Source: an uncultured SAR86 cluster bacterium | GTDB taxonomy: Bacteria; Pseudomonadota; Gammaproteobacteria; Magnimaribacterales; D2472 | NCBI GenBank assembly: GCA_902622845.1 | Contig: CACNRI010000001.1 | Span: 62,001-126,000, forward strand | Reading direction: 5' to 3' | Length of the DNA: 64,000 bases | In this document: positions 19,453 to 28,413 of the stretch, piece after piece | Layout: the number at the start of each line of letters is the position of its first letter | Numbering within the stretch: the stretch's first letter is position 1 | Position numbers and translations under genes: made by a program | The notes under the pieces: generated by a model | What the model was told of the DNA's origin: nothing | What the model saw: the letters and a program-made list of their open reading frames with translations, nothing else | The model's database searches: none

Positions 19453-20640
19453 TTAGTTCAAAGATTTAAATATGATTCCAGCGTTTGACAATCTTTTTAT
19501 TAATACTTCTCCAAGCCCAGAAGCACTTGTAAGGACACCTCCATATTCGCTTCCTCCCGGAAGCGTTTCAGGATCTTCAAGGAGTGATAATGCGCATTCA
19601 GCAGCAAACTTAGACGTAACTTTATAACCAGGATCGCCTTTGCCAAACATTCTATAAAGAGACTTTTGACCATCCTCATTTTCAACTAAGTATTTACAAT
19701 CAAACCAACCATTTTCTTGAACCTCTAAAGAAGGTCCCTCTCCTGGTTTTCTTAAGAATGATCTAACAATTTTTCTTAGAGGTGATACGAGAGTTAAGCC
19801 TAGCAGCCCTAGTCCAAGCGTTGAAAAAAGAGCTTTACTCAAGCTTTTATGAAAGGCATATTCCTGATATATGAAATTATTTCCGTAAGACTCCTGACGT
19901 TCGGTCAATAGAGCCTCACTTCTCCTTACTACTCTAGTATTAGCTCCTGCCATCACAAATGGGCCTGACCATGCATTTAAATCTTTCTGTTTAGAAATCT
20001 TAAATACATCAGAGCTTAATTTCTTTTGCTCATTTGTATATGATCCCTCTGGATTAAGTAGAAAAGGGTCACGGAATTCTTTTCCAAGATCTAGGTCTCC
20101 CATTGCAAACATTGTCTCTATAGTTCCACCAGAGGCTTCTCCTTTCCAAGAGTGAAATGAGTCAACTCTTTTTGCTGGCTTGTTTGAAGATCTTACGGCA
20201 AAGAAAGTTCCGATATCTGAAGGTATTGAATCAAATCCACAAGACGGAATTATTCTTATCCCCTTTCGTGATGCTTCCTCGTGATGTTTTTCAATTAATC
20301 CTTTAACCCAAAAGTTCTCGCCTGTGATATCAACATAATGCGTTCCATTTTCAACACATGCTGCAACAAGTTTTGATCCATATCTATGAAATGGTCCAGC
20401 GGTTGATAAAACAACTTTCGATCTTGAGCAAATTTTTCTTAATCCTTCTTCATCATTGGAATCAGCAATTAAAATTTCAACATTTGTAGCAAGTCTATTA
20501 GCTACATCCTGCAATTTCTCTGGATTTCTTCCTGCTATCGCCCAATTAATTTCAAGACCTAATGATTGAAAGTACTTAACGCAAAGTTGGCCAGTAAAAC
20601 CAGTTGCTCCATATAAAACTATGTCAATATCTTTTTGCAT
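19453..20640 (-). CDS. Saccharopine-dehydrogenase-like NAD(P) reductase
   Basis: A 395-residue protein with an N-terminal Rossmann fold (LYGATGFTGQLC, GATGFTG at 11-17) and further family blocks STAGPFHRYGSKLVAACVENG and IIPSCGFDSIPSD. These match the saccharopine dehydrogenase NADP-binding group that includes the mycobacterial trans-acting enoyl reductases, which act on lipid substrates. A hydrophobic stretch near residues 272-286 (LFSTLGLGLLGLTLV) suggests membrane association. True saccharopine dehydrogenase activity is unlikely. The start lies only 15 bp after a tRNA gene. Confidence 0.75.
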   Translation of the reverse strand: MQKDIDIVLYGATGFTGQLCVKYFQSLGLEINWAIAGRNPEKLQDVANRLATNVEILIADSNDEEGLRKICSRSKVVLSTAGPFHRYGSKLVAACVENGTHYVDITGENFWVKGLIEKHHEEASRKGIRIIPSCGFDSIPSDIGTFFAVRSSNKPAKRVDSFHSWKGEASGGTIETMFAMGDLDLGKEFRDPFLLNPEGSYTNEQKKLSSDVFKISKQKDLNAWSGPFVMAGANTRVVRRSEALLTERQESYGNNFIYQEYAFHKSLSKALFSTLGLGLLGLTLVSPLRKIVRSFLRKPGEGPSLEVQENGWFDCKYLVENEDGQKSLYRMFGKGDPGYKVTSKFAAECALSLLEDPETLPGGSEYGGVLTSASGLGEVLIKRLSNAGIIFKSLN

Positions 20641-20655
20641 TACAGGATTTTAGCA

Positions 20656-20732
20656 TGGTGGGCCCGGGAGGACTCGAACCTCCGACCAATGGATTATGAG
20701 TCCACTGCTCTAACCAACTGAGCTACAGGCCC
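20656..20732 (-). tRNA. tRNA with CAU anticodon, probably tRNA-Ile2 (or elongator Met)
   Basis: A complete cloverleaf of 77 nt including an encoded CCA. The acceptor stem is GGGCCTG pairing with CGGGCCC (one U-G pair), the D arm is AGCTCAGTTGGTTAGAGC, and the anticodon loop CTCATAA gives CAU. The T arm is GGAGG-TTCGAGT-CCTCC. The GC-rich acceptor stem and the TTGGTC variable region resemble gammaproteobacterial tRNA-Ile2, whose C34 becomes lysidine and reads AUA. Elongator tRNA-Met is the alternative. An initiator tRNA is unlikely because positions 1-72 are paired. Confidence 0.93.
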
Positions 20733-20785
20733 TATAGAATTGGCTGACAATTATAAAACTAAAATAAAGTAAATGCCTTAATTAA

Positions 20786-21151
20786 TTATCTTTTACAGTA
20801 TGCATCATAGTTAACAGCATAGTTTGCTGCTAACTCAGCTAAAGCAAGGGCATCTAAATATAATTTATCAGCCATTTCTTGATGGCCCATTTTTTCATGA
20901 CCTTCACCTTCTTTCATAGCTTCACCAGCTGCATAAAGAAAAAATCCTGATGCTTCACTGATTTTTTTGCAATCTTCAGGCTTCCACCTTCCCCATCTTT
21001 CCATCTCTTTCTTCATTTGTGCTTCTTTTTTCTTAATCATTTCCATTTTTTTCATCTCTTTAGGAGACTTGCCTTCTTTTTTGACATGATCATCTGCAAG
21101 AATCATCAGTGGAATTGATAAAAAAACTAATAGTGATATTTTTTTAAACAT
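20786..21151 (-). CDS. Small secreted Lys/Met/Glu-rich protein
   Basis: A 121-residue protein with a clear signal peptide (residues 1-19, cleavage near ILA-DD). A charged, helical Lys/Glu/Met-rich segment covers about 22-55 (KKMEMIKKKEAQMKKEM), followed by an alpha-helical, alanine-rich C-terminal part. Two cysteines remain after processing (C61 and C119) and could form one disulphide in the periplasm. I do not recognise the family. It lies between rpoD and the CAU tRNA with its own Shine-Dalgarno sequence (GGAGAG). A binding or chaperone-like role is conceivable but unsupported. Confidence 0.75.
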   Translation of the reverse strand: MFKKISLLVFLSIPLMILADDHVKKEGKSPKEMKKMEMIKKKEAQMKKEMERWGRWKPEDCKKISEASGFFLYAAGEAMKEGEGHEKMGHQEMADKLYLDALALAELAANYAVNYDAYCKR

Positions 21152-21218
21152 ATATCTCTCCGTAAAAATACTAGATATAGTTTAGACTAAAAATAATAGA
21201 GGTAGTTCAAAAACTTTT

Positions 21219-23030
21219 TTAATCGTCCAAAAAGCTTCTTAAGTGACTAGACCTTGCTGGATGCCTTAACTTTCTCAATGCTTTTGCTTCAATCTGCCTA
21301 ATTCTTTCCCTGGTGACATCAAACTGCTTACCAACTTCCTCAAGAGTGTGATCAGTATTCATGCCTATACCAAATCTCATTCTAAGAACTTTAGCTTCTC
21401 TTGCAGTTAAAGATGATAGAACATCATCAGTAGCAAAATGCAGACTTTCGTCCGTTGCATTTTCAAGCGGAGACTCGATGACAGTATCTTCAATAAAATC
21501 GCCTAGGTTTGAATCCTCGTCATCTCCAATTGGTGTTTCCATTGAAATAGGTTCTTTTGCAATTTTAAGTACTTTTCTTACTTTATCCTCAGGCATATCA
21601 AGCTCTTTACTTAGCTCTTCGGGAGTTGGTTCTCTTCCCATATCTTGCATCATCTGTCTTGAAACTCTATTTAATTTATTAATAGTTTCTATCATATGGA
21701 CAGGAATTCTTATGGTTCTTGCTTGGTCAGCAATAGATCTTGTAATCGCCTGTCTAATCCACCAGGTTGCATAAGTACTAAACTTATAACCTCTTCTATA
21801 TTCAAATTTATCAACGGCTTTCATCAGACCGATATTTCCTTCTTGGATTAGATCTAAGAACTGTAACCCTCTATTGGTATATTTTTTAGCAATAGATATT
21901 ACAAGTCTTAGGTTAGCTTCAACCATATCTTTTTTTGCACGTCTCATCTTGGTTTCACCCATAGACATGCTTCTATTAATTTCTTTGACTTCTTTTGAAG
22001 TAAGTCCAACCTTTTCTTCGAGAGCTTTTATCTCTTTCTGAGAAATCATCACATCTTTTTTAACTTTTTCGAGTAAGTCTTTTTTATATTTCTTGTTTTT
22101 AATAAATGACGGCATGATTGTCATTTTTGTAAAGTTATCTTTAAAAGCTTCTAGGAAGTCCTTTCTTGGAACTCTTGCACTCTTCACGCATAAAGTCTGA
22201 ATGATTCTTTCATGACTTCTTATTGTTTCAAGGTCATGTCTTGCAATAATACAAATTTCTTCAAACATTCTTGGACTGAATTTTAAGAACTTAAAAATAT
22301 TTCCGAGTTTTTCGAACTCTTCTTGTGTTTTCTTATGACTTCGGCCATTTTTATCCAGTACCTTCATTGTTTTGTTGTACTGTCTTTTTAGAGAAGTCAT
22401 TCTTCTTTGGACTTCTTTAAAATCTAACTCGCCGTCATTTTCGTCATCATCTTTTTTATCTGCAAGCTGTTTTGCTTTTTCACTTCCAGGTCCAGCTGAG
22501 GGAACTTCCTCCATTTCTTCCAAGAATCCAGTTAAGAGGTCAGTGAGTTTTTTTTCTTCATCCTTGACAAGCTGAAAGTAGGACAAAACATATTCAACAG
22601 TTCTTGGATATTGTGCGCTTGCAAGAAGAAGATCTCTCATCCCCTCTTCTATTCTTTTAGCAATCTCTATCTCACCTTCTCGAGTAAGTAAATCTACAGT
22701 ACCCATTTCTCTCATGTACATTCTTACTGGATCGGTTGTTCTTCCTGTTTCGTTTTCAACAGCTGCCAGAGCTTCTGCGGCTTGCTCAAGAGCTATATCA
22801 TCTGTATTTTCTGACTCTCTAAGCATGAGAGTATCTAAATCAGGAGCTTTTTCGTGAACTTGGAGACCAAGATCATTAATCATTCCAATAATTTCTTCTA
22901 CTTGATCTGGATCCGAAATATCATCAGGGAGATGATCATTCACATCATCATAAGTAAGGAACCCTTGCTCTCTTCCCTTCTCTATAAGTTCGGCTATTTT
23001 TGAGCCTTCTTGTTTTGAAAATTTATCCAC
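21219..23030 (-). CDS. rpoD: RNA polymerase primary sigma factor (sigma-70)
   Basis: RpoD directs RNA polymerase to housekeeping promoters. It is 603 aa. Region 1.1 is at the N-terminus, region 1.2 ([21 protein letters not shown]) follows, then a long acidic non-conserved region. Region 2 spans about 369-440 with the -10-reading segment [17 protein letters not shown], region 3 comes after that, and region 4 ends with [20 protein letters not shown] at about 573-592. The start is GTG, placed after an AGAGGA ribosome-binding site. It follows dnaG as in the macromolecular synthesis operon, but rpsU is 31 kb away. Confidence 0.97.
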   Translation of the reverse strand: MDKFSKQEGSKIAELIEKGREQGFLTYDDVNDHLPDDISDPDQVEEIIGMINDLGLQVHEKAPDLDTLMLRESENTDDIALEQAAEALAAVENETGRTTDPVRMYMREMGTVDLLTREGEIEIAKRIEEGMRDLLLASAQYPRTVEYVLSYFQLVKDEEKKLTDLLTGFLEEMEEVPSAGPGSEKAKQLADKKDDDENDGELDFKEVQRRMTSLKRQYNKTMKVLDKNGRSHKKTQEEFEKLGNIFKFLKFSPRMFEEICIIARHDLETIRSHERIIQTLCVKSARVPRKDFLEAFKDNFTKMTIMPSFIKNKKYKKDLLEKVKKDVMISQKEIKALEEKVGLTSKEVKEINRSMSMGETKMRRAKKDMVEANLRLVISIAKKYTNRGLQFLDLIQEGNIGLMKAVDKFEYRRGYKFSTYATWWIRQAITRSIADQARTIRIPVHMIETINKLNRVSRQMMQDMGREPTPEELSKELDMPEDKVRKVLKIAKEPISMETPIGDDEDSNLGDFIEDTVIESPLENATDESLHFATDDVLSSLTAREAKVLRMRFGIGMNTDHTLEEVGKQFDVTRERIRQIEAKALRKLRHPARSSHLRSFLDD

Positions 23031-23087
23031 TTATCCTCTTTTTAAATCTGAAAAACTCTTCTATATCTAGTGACTAATTACTTATTT

Positions 23088-24848
23088 TCAATCCTTTTTT
23101 AAAGACAGATTTTTTAACAGCATTTTGTCTTCATTATCAATTTCTGATTTCTTAAGAATAAGTTGTTGAAGCTCTCTTCTTTCGGTTTCAGAAATTGACC
23201 CGGTATTATACTTGGTTTTTAAAGATTCCTCTCTATCTTCCTCGTCTTTTAGTAATGAGTTCATACAATCGAAGAACATTTTTCTTGCATCTTCTTGTTC
23301 AATTTTAATTTCAGAAACCATTGCCTGACTAAAAAGTTCTTTTAATGTTTTTGATTTGATGCGTTCAATGAGCTTTGAAACAAGGGTGTCAGATTCAACT
23401 CCTATAACCTCTCTTAACTCTTTCAAAAAGCTTATCGATGAATCTTCTCTAATCTCATCAAAAATTGGATCTTGTGCAAGTGATCTATCGGTAAGAACGG
23501 AATGAATTATTAAATAAATTGAAGCAATCTGTTTTGTATTGCTGCTTTGGTCTACCTTTACTTTCGATGACGATGGTTTTGGTTTTGGCTGATTAGGTTT
23601 TGATATTAGTTTTTCAACTGGTATTTCACATATTTTGCTTGTTTCAGAAATAAATGCCTCTCTTAGGGGGACATTATTAATGGTTCTTATAAATTCAGAT
23701 GCATAGCTAGCTATTTTTGATCTTCCCTCAAGAGAGTCTATGTCATCTACTTTTTTAACCTTTGAAAAGAAAAATTCTGAAAGTGTTTGGCCATTATTTA
23801 TAAGCTCAATAAAACCTTTTTCTCCATGCTTGTTAACATAACTATCTGGGTCATCACCTGCTTCAAAAAAAACAAACTTTATTCTTGTATCTTCTCGGAT
23901 AATTGGAAGTACATTCTGTAGCGCTTTCCATGCAGCTTTTTCTCCAGCTAGATCTCCATCAAAAGCAAAGAAAATATTATTTGAGTAACGCATTAGCTTT
24001 GACAGGTGGTTAGATGTAACTGCAGTCCCTAAAGTTGCAACTGCATTCTTGATTCCCTTTTCATGAAGTGCAATAACATCCATATAGCCCTCAACGACTA
24101 TTATTGAATCCATTTTTTTTGTTTCTTTACGAGCTTCATAAAGGCCATAAAGCTCATTTGATTTATTAAAGAGTTTTGTTTCTGGAGAGTTCAAGTATTT
24201 TGGTTCGTCATCGGGATCTATCACTCTTCCACCAAATGCAATATTCTGCCCTTTTATGTTCCTAATAGGAAAGATAACTCTATTTCTAAACCTGTCATAA
24301 TTCTTTTTATTTTTCTCAAGGAAAAGTCCTGACGAGGCCATAACCTTTTGCTCAAATCTCTTTTCAAATGAGGAATAGAGGCTATCCCATGAATCGTCAG
24401 AAAAACCAAGTTGGAACTTTTTGGCTGTTATCCCAGATATATTTCGAGACTTTAAATAATTAATTGCTTTTTTACTTTCTTTTAACTTCGCTTCAAATAC
24501 TTTTACTGCTTCATCTAATATGGAGTAATCGTTCTCATCTTGAATCTCAGTTTTTTCATACGGAATCTCTAAACCTAAAGAAGATGCTAATGTTTCTACT
24601 GCATCTGTGAAATCAAGATTTTCATAATCTCTTAAAAAGTTAATAGAGTTCCCCGATGCCTGACAAACAAAACAATAATAAAACTGTTTATCCTGATTAA
24701 CAGCCATTGATGGTTTATGGTCATCATGAAATGGACAAACGCCCCAGTAGTTAGAGCCTTTTTTGTTCAATTGAACCCTTCTGCCAACCACATCAACTAT
24801 ATCTGTTTGATCTAAGACTTGATCAATAAAGCTTTTAGGAATGCTCAT
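23088..24848 (-). CDS. dnaG: DNA primase
   Basis: DnaG synthesises RNA primers at the replication fork. The CHC2 zinc-binding domain has C38, H41, C59 and C62. The TOPRIM catalytic core has VVEGYMDVIAL with E253, and a later FAFDGDLAG acidic motif. The C-terminal helicase-binding domain is helical. It is 586 aa, close to E. coli (581). The ATG lies within the end of ruvX (14-bp overlap), coupling it to the upstream gshB-tonB-ruvX genes. Confidence 0.96.
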   Translation of the reverse strand: MSIPKSFIDQVLDQTDIVDVVGRRVQLNKKGSNYWGVCPFHDDHKPSMAVNQDKQFYYCFVCQASGNSINFLRDYENLDFTDAVETLASSLGLEIPYEKTEIQDENDYSILDEAVKVFEAKLKESKKAINYLKSRNISGITAKKFQLGFSDDSWDSLYSSFEKRFEQKVMASSGLFLEKNKKNYDRFRNRVIFPIRNIKGQNIAFGGRVIDPDDEPKYLNSPETKLFNKSNELYGLYEARKETKKMDSIIVVEGYMDVIALHEKGIKNAVATLGTAVTSNHLSKLMRYSNNIFFAFDGDLAGEKAAWKALQNVLPIIREDTRIKFVFFEAGDDPDSYVNKHGEKGFIELINNGQTLSEFFFSKVKKVDDIDSLEGRSKIASYASEFIRTINNVPLREAFISETSKICEIPVEKLISKPNQPKPKPSSSKVKVDQSSNTKQIASIYLIIHSVLTDRSLAQDPIFDEIREDSSISFLKELREVIGVESDTLVSKLIERIKSKTLKELFSQAMVSEIKIEQEDARKMFFDCMNSLLKDEEDREESLKTKYNTGSISETERRELQQLILKKSEIDNEDKMLLKNLSLKKD

Positions 24849-25224
24849 TATTTAACCAACTATCTAAAATTATCTTTGCGGCAACATCATCTATCATTTC
24901 AGAATCTTCATCTAATTGACGAGCTTCAAAAGACGTTAATCTTTCATCGAAAAATTCAATCTCAATATCTATTATAGATCTAAGCTTTTTAGCAAACCTC
25001 TCTACTTTTTCCATAAAATCGCTTCTAGTGCCATCCATATTAAGTGGTTTACCAATGATAATTCTATTAGGTTCCCACTCCATAATCTTTTCTTTTAACT
25101 CATCCCAATTAAATCCGGTCTTTGCTTTTTTAATAATTGAAATTGGTGACGAAGTCATTGTTTCGGTGTTACCTACAGCAAGACCTATCTTCTTTTCTCC
25201 GTAATCAATGGCAATAACTACCAT
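24835..25224 (-). CDS. ruvX: RuvX/YqgF family RNase H-fold nuclease
   Basis: A 129-residue RNase H-like protein implicated in pre-16S rRNA 5' end processing and possibly Holliday-junction resolution. The first acidic residue is D7 in AIDYGEKKIGLAVG. DERLTSFEA and DDVAAKIILDSWL supply the other conserved acids. It follows tonB by 3 bp. The usual neighbour yqgE is absent between gshB and ruvX. Confidence 0.94.
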   Translation of the reverse strand: MVVIAIDYGEKKIGLAVGNTETMTSSPISIIKKAKTGFNWDELKEKIMEWEPNRIIIGKPLNMDGTRSDFMEKVERFAKKLRSIIDIEIEFFDERLTSFEARQLDEDSEMIDDVAAKIILDSWLNNEHS

Positions 25225-25227
25225 TAC

Positions 25228-25845
25228 TTATGACCCAAATTTCCAAATTCTATCTACTTGCAAAACTTCATACTCACTTAACATTTCATCTGAAAAAGGC
25301 TCGAATGGTGATGCCAGTCTTACAATTTCTTTAGCTATTTTATCAATTTCTGAATTTCCTGATGAGTCGATTATTTTAGTTTCAATTAAATTACCTAATG
25401 AATCTATGCTAACAACTAATCTAAGTTGGGTTAAGTCTAATTGAGAATACTCTTTCTTAAGAACATTATGTCCCACTCTCTCAATTTTTCTTTGCCAAGC
25501 ATTTAAGTACTTTGACTCAATAGTATTTTGATCTGAGTTGGCATCTAACATTTTTACTTTTAGGGTCTTTTGTTTAATCTGATCATCAATCAATTCAGAT
25601 GATTCTGCACCATTACCATTTACTAGGTTATTAACTTGCGGTAAAAAATCTGGGTCTTGATCCACATCCGCATTCGCTAACTTTATGTTCACTACTGGAG
25701 AAGAATCAAAAAGCGGTTGCTTATAAATAAAAATAAAGGAAACACCGAATATTAAAAAAACGTGGATTAATGTCGATAGAAGAAATGATTTTTTAAGGTT
25801 AACCCTGTTCTTAATGTTTTTGTTATAAAGAATAGGATGGCTCAT
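25228..25845 (-). CDS. tonB: TonB-family energy-transducing protein
   Basis: A 205-residue protein with a single N-terminal membrane anchor (about 20-41), a periplasmic linker and a C-terminal TonB domain (about 115-205: NAWQRKIERVGHNVL, then LVVSIDSLGNLIETKIIDSSGN). It would couple the proton-motive force through ExbBD to outer-membrane receptors. The linker is short and not proline-rich, unlike classical TonB. The location after gshB is seen in pseudomonads, where this copy is a secondary TonB. No receptor genes are nearby. Confidence 0.8.
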   Translation of the reverse strand: MSHPILYNKNIKNRVNLKKSFLLSTLIHVFLIFGVSFIFIYKQPLFDSSPVVNIKLANADVDQDPDFLPQVNNLVNGNGAESSELIDDQIKQKTLKVKMLDANSDQNTIESKYLNAWQRKIERVGHNVLKKEYSQLDLTQLRLVVSIDSLGNLIETKIIDSSGNSEIDKIAKEIVRLASPFEPFSDEMLSEYEVLQVDRIWKFGS

Positions 25846-26762
25846 AGGGAATCAAAGATCTTTGTTATTGGGTTTTCGCCAGTTTGGTCAAAAATTTCAA
25901 CTGCACAGGTAGGACTAGTTATATTTATTTCAGTTAGTTTGTCATCAATTATGTCAATACCAGCAAAAAGTATATTTTCTCTCTTGAGTCTCGTCCCAAC
26001 TTTTTTCCCAATTTCTCTTTGATTAGAAGTGATTTTCTTTGCGACTCCCATACCTCCTTGTGCTAAATTTCCTAGAAATGATCCATCCTTTGGTATTCTA
26101 GCTAAGCAATACTCAAAAGGCTCTCCATCTATCACTAGAACTCTAAAATCTCCTTCATTAATCTTTGGAAGAAATTTTTGACCAATAATCTGTGTTTTAG
26201 AGTTTTCCGTTAGATCTATTATTTTTCCCAAACTTTTTGGGTCATTAGTTGAAACCTTATGAATATTGTCACCGCCCATCCCATTAAGAGGTTTTATGAC
26301 AATCTCTTCATGAATTCTTAAGAATTCTTCTATTTTTGTTGAGTCTGCTGAAATAATTGTGGGAGGCATAAGGTCTCTAAATTCCGTAGCAAATATCTTT
26401 TCATTAAAGATTTTTATGGCATTTGGATTATTGATTATATTAGCTCCATCCTGCGATGCTATATTTAATAGATGCAAACAATTCATGAAATCCTGATCAA
26501 CAGGCGGATCTTTTCTCATAAAGCAAAATGAAAAACTTGCTAAATCAATTTCATTCTTTTTTGCTGTCTCAAGAATGTCATTATTATTAATAATTTGTGA
26601 GCATTGTGATGATAGTCTTTGCTTAAGCGTAAGATCCCTCATCTCACACTGAAAAACCTCAAAATCTCTTCCTAATGCCTCTTTCATAATAAATATAGAA
26701 GTATCTTTTTCTTGTTTAAGAGAATCAAAGGGGTCTGTTATAAATAAAATTGAATTTCCCAT
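25842..26762 (-). CDS. gshB: Glutathione synthetase
   Basis: GshB joins gamma-glutamylcysteine and glycine to make glutathione with ATP. It has the prokaryotic GSH synthetase N-domain (SILFITDPFDSL) and an ATP-grasp domain (IVIKPLNGMGGDNI, GDFRVLVIDGEP, NLAQGGMGVAKK, ITSPTCAVEI). I chose the ATG at 26762 over a TTG six codons upstream. It gives the standard N-terminus and avoids overlap with rsmE. About 306 aa. Confidence 0.94.
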   Translation of the reverse strand: MGNSILFITDPFDSLKQEKDTSIFIMKEALGRDFEVFQCEMRDLTLKQRLSSQCSQIINNNDILETAKKNEIDLASFSFCFMRKDPPVDQDFMNCLHLLNIASQDGANIINNPNAIKIFNEKIFATEFRDLMPPTIISADSTKIEEFLRIHEEIVIKPLNGMGGDNIHKVSTNDPKSLGKIIDLTENSKTQIIGQKFLPKINEGDFRVLVIDGEPFEYCLARIPKDGSFLGNLAQGGMGVAKKITSNQREIGKKVGTRLKRENILFAGIDIIDDKLTEINITSPTCAVEIFDQTGENPITKIFDSL

Positions 26763-26766
26763 CAAT

Positions 26767-27489
26767 CTATAATAAACCAAGATTACTTTTTATAACTGAT
26801 AACGCTGTTATAGGAGCAGTTTCTGCTCTTAAAATATTTTTACCAAGAGAAATATTGTGACTAGCTTCAGCATTGAGAAATTCTCTCTCTTTTTTGCTAA
26901 ATCCAGATTCAGGTCCTGTGATTAAGGTAATGCTATCTTCAATGTTCTTGATTGACTGGAAATCATTAGTAGCATCCAAATCAAAAAAAATACTGAAGCT
27001 ATCATGATCAATTGCTGATGATAGGTTTTCATATATTTGAAAATCAGGAACTATATTAGATCCATTTTGTTCACATGCCTGAGTAATAATTGAATAAGCT
27101 TTTTCATTAATTTTTGATAGGTCTTTCTTTTTAATGCTTTGATCAACATTGTCCGGTCTGAACAATGAGATATTGCTAACGCCGATTTCTGTTACTTTTT
27201 GGATGGCAAAAAAAAGGTTTTCTTTTTTTATATAAGGTATTAAAACCTTTAAATTTATTCTCTCTGGTTGCTGAAATTTAATACCACCAATTTGTTCCAA
27301 TACTATCTTTTTTTTCTCAAGCGATACTATCTTACAAATGGATGAATTACCCTCTCCATCAAATACATCCAACTTAGATCCCTCTTTAAGCCTAAGGACA
27401 TTCCTCAAATGATTAATCTTAGATTTATTATCAATTGAAATTTTATCTGTTCGACTAAATTCTTTGTAATATACTCTATAGAGCTTCAT
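26767..27489 (-). CDS. rsmE: 16S rRNA (uracil-1498-N3)-methyltransferase
   Basis: RsmE is a SPOUT-class enzyme methylating U1498 of 16S rRNA. The family blocks LITGPESGFSKKE and LGKNILRAETAPITAL at the C-terminus form the knotted SAM site. The ATG at 27489 gives the typical start MKLYRVYYKE. A TTG eight codons upstream is less likely. It is divergent from the histidine phosphatase gene with only 30 bp between starts. Confidence 0.93.
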   Translation of the reverse strand: MKLYRVYYKEFSRTDKISIDNKSKINHLRNVLRLKEGSKLDVFDGEGNSSICKIVSLEKKKIVLEQIGGIKFQQPERINLKVLIPYIKKENLFFAIQKVTEIGVSNISLFRPDNVDQSIKKKDLSKINEKAYSIITQACEQNGSNIVPDFQIYENLSSAIDHDSFSIFFDLDATNDFQSIKNIEDSITLITGPESGFSKKEREFLNAEASHNISLGKNILRAETAPITALSVIKSNLGLL

Positions 27490-27519
27490 TAAATAATTAT
27501 AAATTGTTCTCAAACATTA

Positions 27520-28086
27520 ATGCATAAGAAAAAAATAATCCTCATCCGTCACGGGGAAGCTGCTTCAACTTGGGATGGAGATGACAGGGATCCTGGCTTA
27601 AGCAAAAAAGGTGTTGATCAAGCTAAATCAATTAATGATTTTACAAAAAGTATTTTTTCAAAAGGATTTGATTTCATCTCAAGTCCAAAAAAAAGAGCTA
27701 TAGAAACTCTTAATTATGCCTCTGAAGGTGTTGATGTTGATTTTGATATAAATGAAAATTTTGTTGAGATACCCGCAGAGGATATTGATTCGGATATAAG
27801 ATTTGAATGGCTTAAGGATATTAGTACAAGGAAAATAGAAACGCTTCCTGATGATATTAAAAACTGGAGGGAGCGAATTATTACAGAGACTCTTGGACTT
27901 AAAAATAATTCCATAATTTTTTGTCACTTCATGGTGATAAATGTTCTTGTTGGCTATGCAATCAAAAAAGATAGGTTGTTACATTTTTATCCAGATAACG
28001 CATCAATAACTGAGATTGAAATAGAAAATGAAAAAATCTCTGTGATCTCAATGAAGGATGTTGAAAAAACTATCATAAATGTATGA
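27520..28086 (+). CDS. Histidine phosphatase (SixA-like)
   Basis: A 188-residue histidine phosphatase superfamily protein. The catalytic RHGE motif is at R10-H11-G12, followed by GLSKKGVDQAKSI and SSPKKRAIETL. The second catalytic histidine is in IIFCHFMVINVL. The size and single domain resemble SixA or small phosphoglycerate-mutase-like phosphatases. The substrate is unknown. It precedes fis with a 57-bp gap. Confidence 0.8.
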   Translation: MHKKKIILIRHGEAASTWDGDDRDPGLSKKGVDQAKSINDFTKSIFSKGFDFISSPKKRAIETLNYASEGVDVDFDINENFVEIPAEDIDSDIRFEWLKDISTRKIETLPDDIKNWRERIITETLGLKNNSIIFCHFMVINVLVGYAIKKDRLLHFYPDNASITEIEIENEKISVISMKDVEKTIINV

Positions 28087-28143
28087 AGTGGTATTGATCA
28101 TTTTTTAATCAATTGTAAACTACAAGATCAATTAATAATCTTT

Positions 28144-28413
28144 TTGCATTTGAAAGAAAATAAGAAAGTTTTAGTAAGCAAAAACAAAAGTCTTAACGAG
28201 GATGTAAAAAAGGCCCTAAAACTATATTTTAAAAGTTTAGACTCACAGGAGCCTAGAGATGTATATGACTTAGTTATGCGTGAGGTTGAAACCCCTTTAT
28301 TTAATTTTATTCTGCAGCATACAAATAATAATCAATCCAAAGCAGCAAAGATTCTTGGCGTTAATAGAGGCACTTTTAGAACAAAACTAAAAAAATACGG
28401 GATTATAAAGTGA
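28144..28413 (+). CDS. fis: Fis-family DNA-binding regulator
   Basis: A nucleoid-associated protein that bends DNA and regulates growth-related promoters. The C-terminal helix-turn-helix is diagnostic (NQSKAAKILGVNRGTFRTKLKKY), preceded by the dimer helices including PLFNFILQHTNNN. It is 89 aa against 98 in E. coli, slightly short at the N-terminus. No ATG is available in frame: the start is TTG at 28144 or possibly TTG at 28150. It is not linked to dusB but leads fis-purH-purD, the pseudomonad arrangement. The purH GTG overlaps its stop. Confidence 0.88.
   Translation: MHLKENKKVLVSKNKSLNEDVKKALKLYFKSLDSQEPRDVYDLVMREVETPLFNFILQHTNNNQSKAAKILGVNRGTFRTKLKKYGIIK

Noticed and set aside
28093-28113. 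Hairpin ATTGAT...ATCAAT after the histidine phosphatase gene
   Set aside because: Only six A/T-rich pairs and no downstream T run, within the range expected by chance in this composition.
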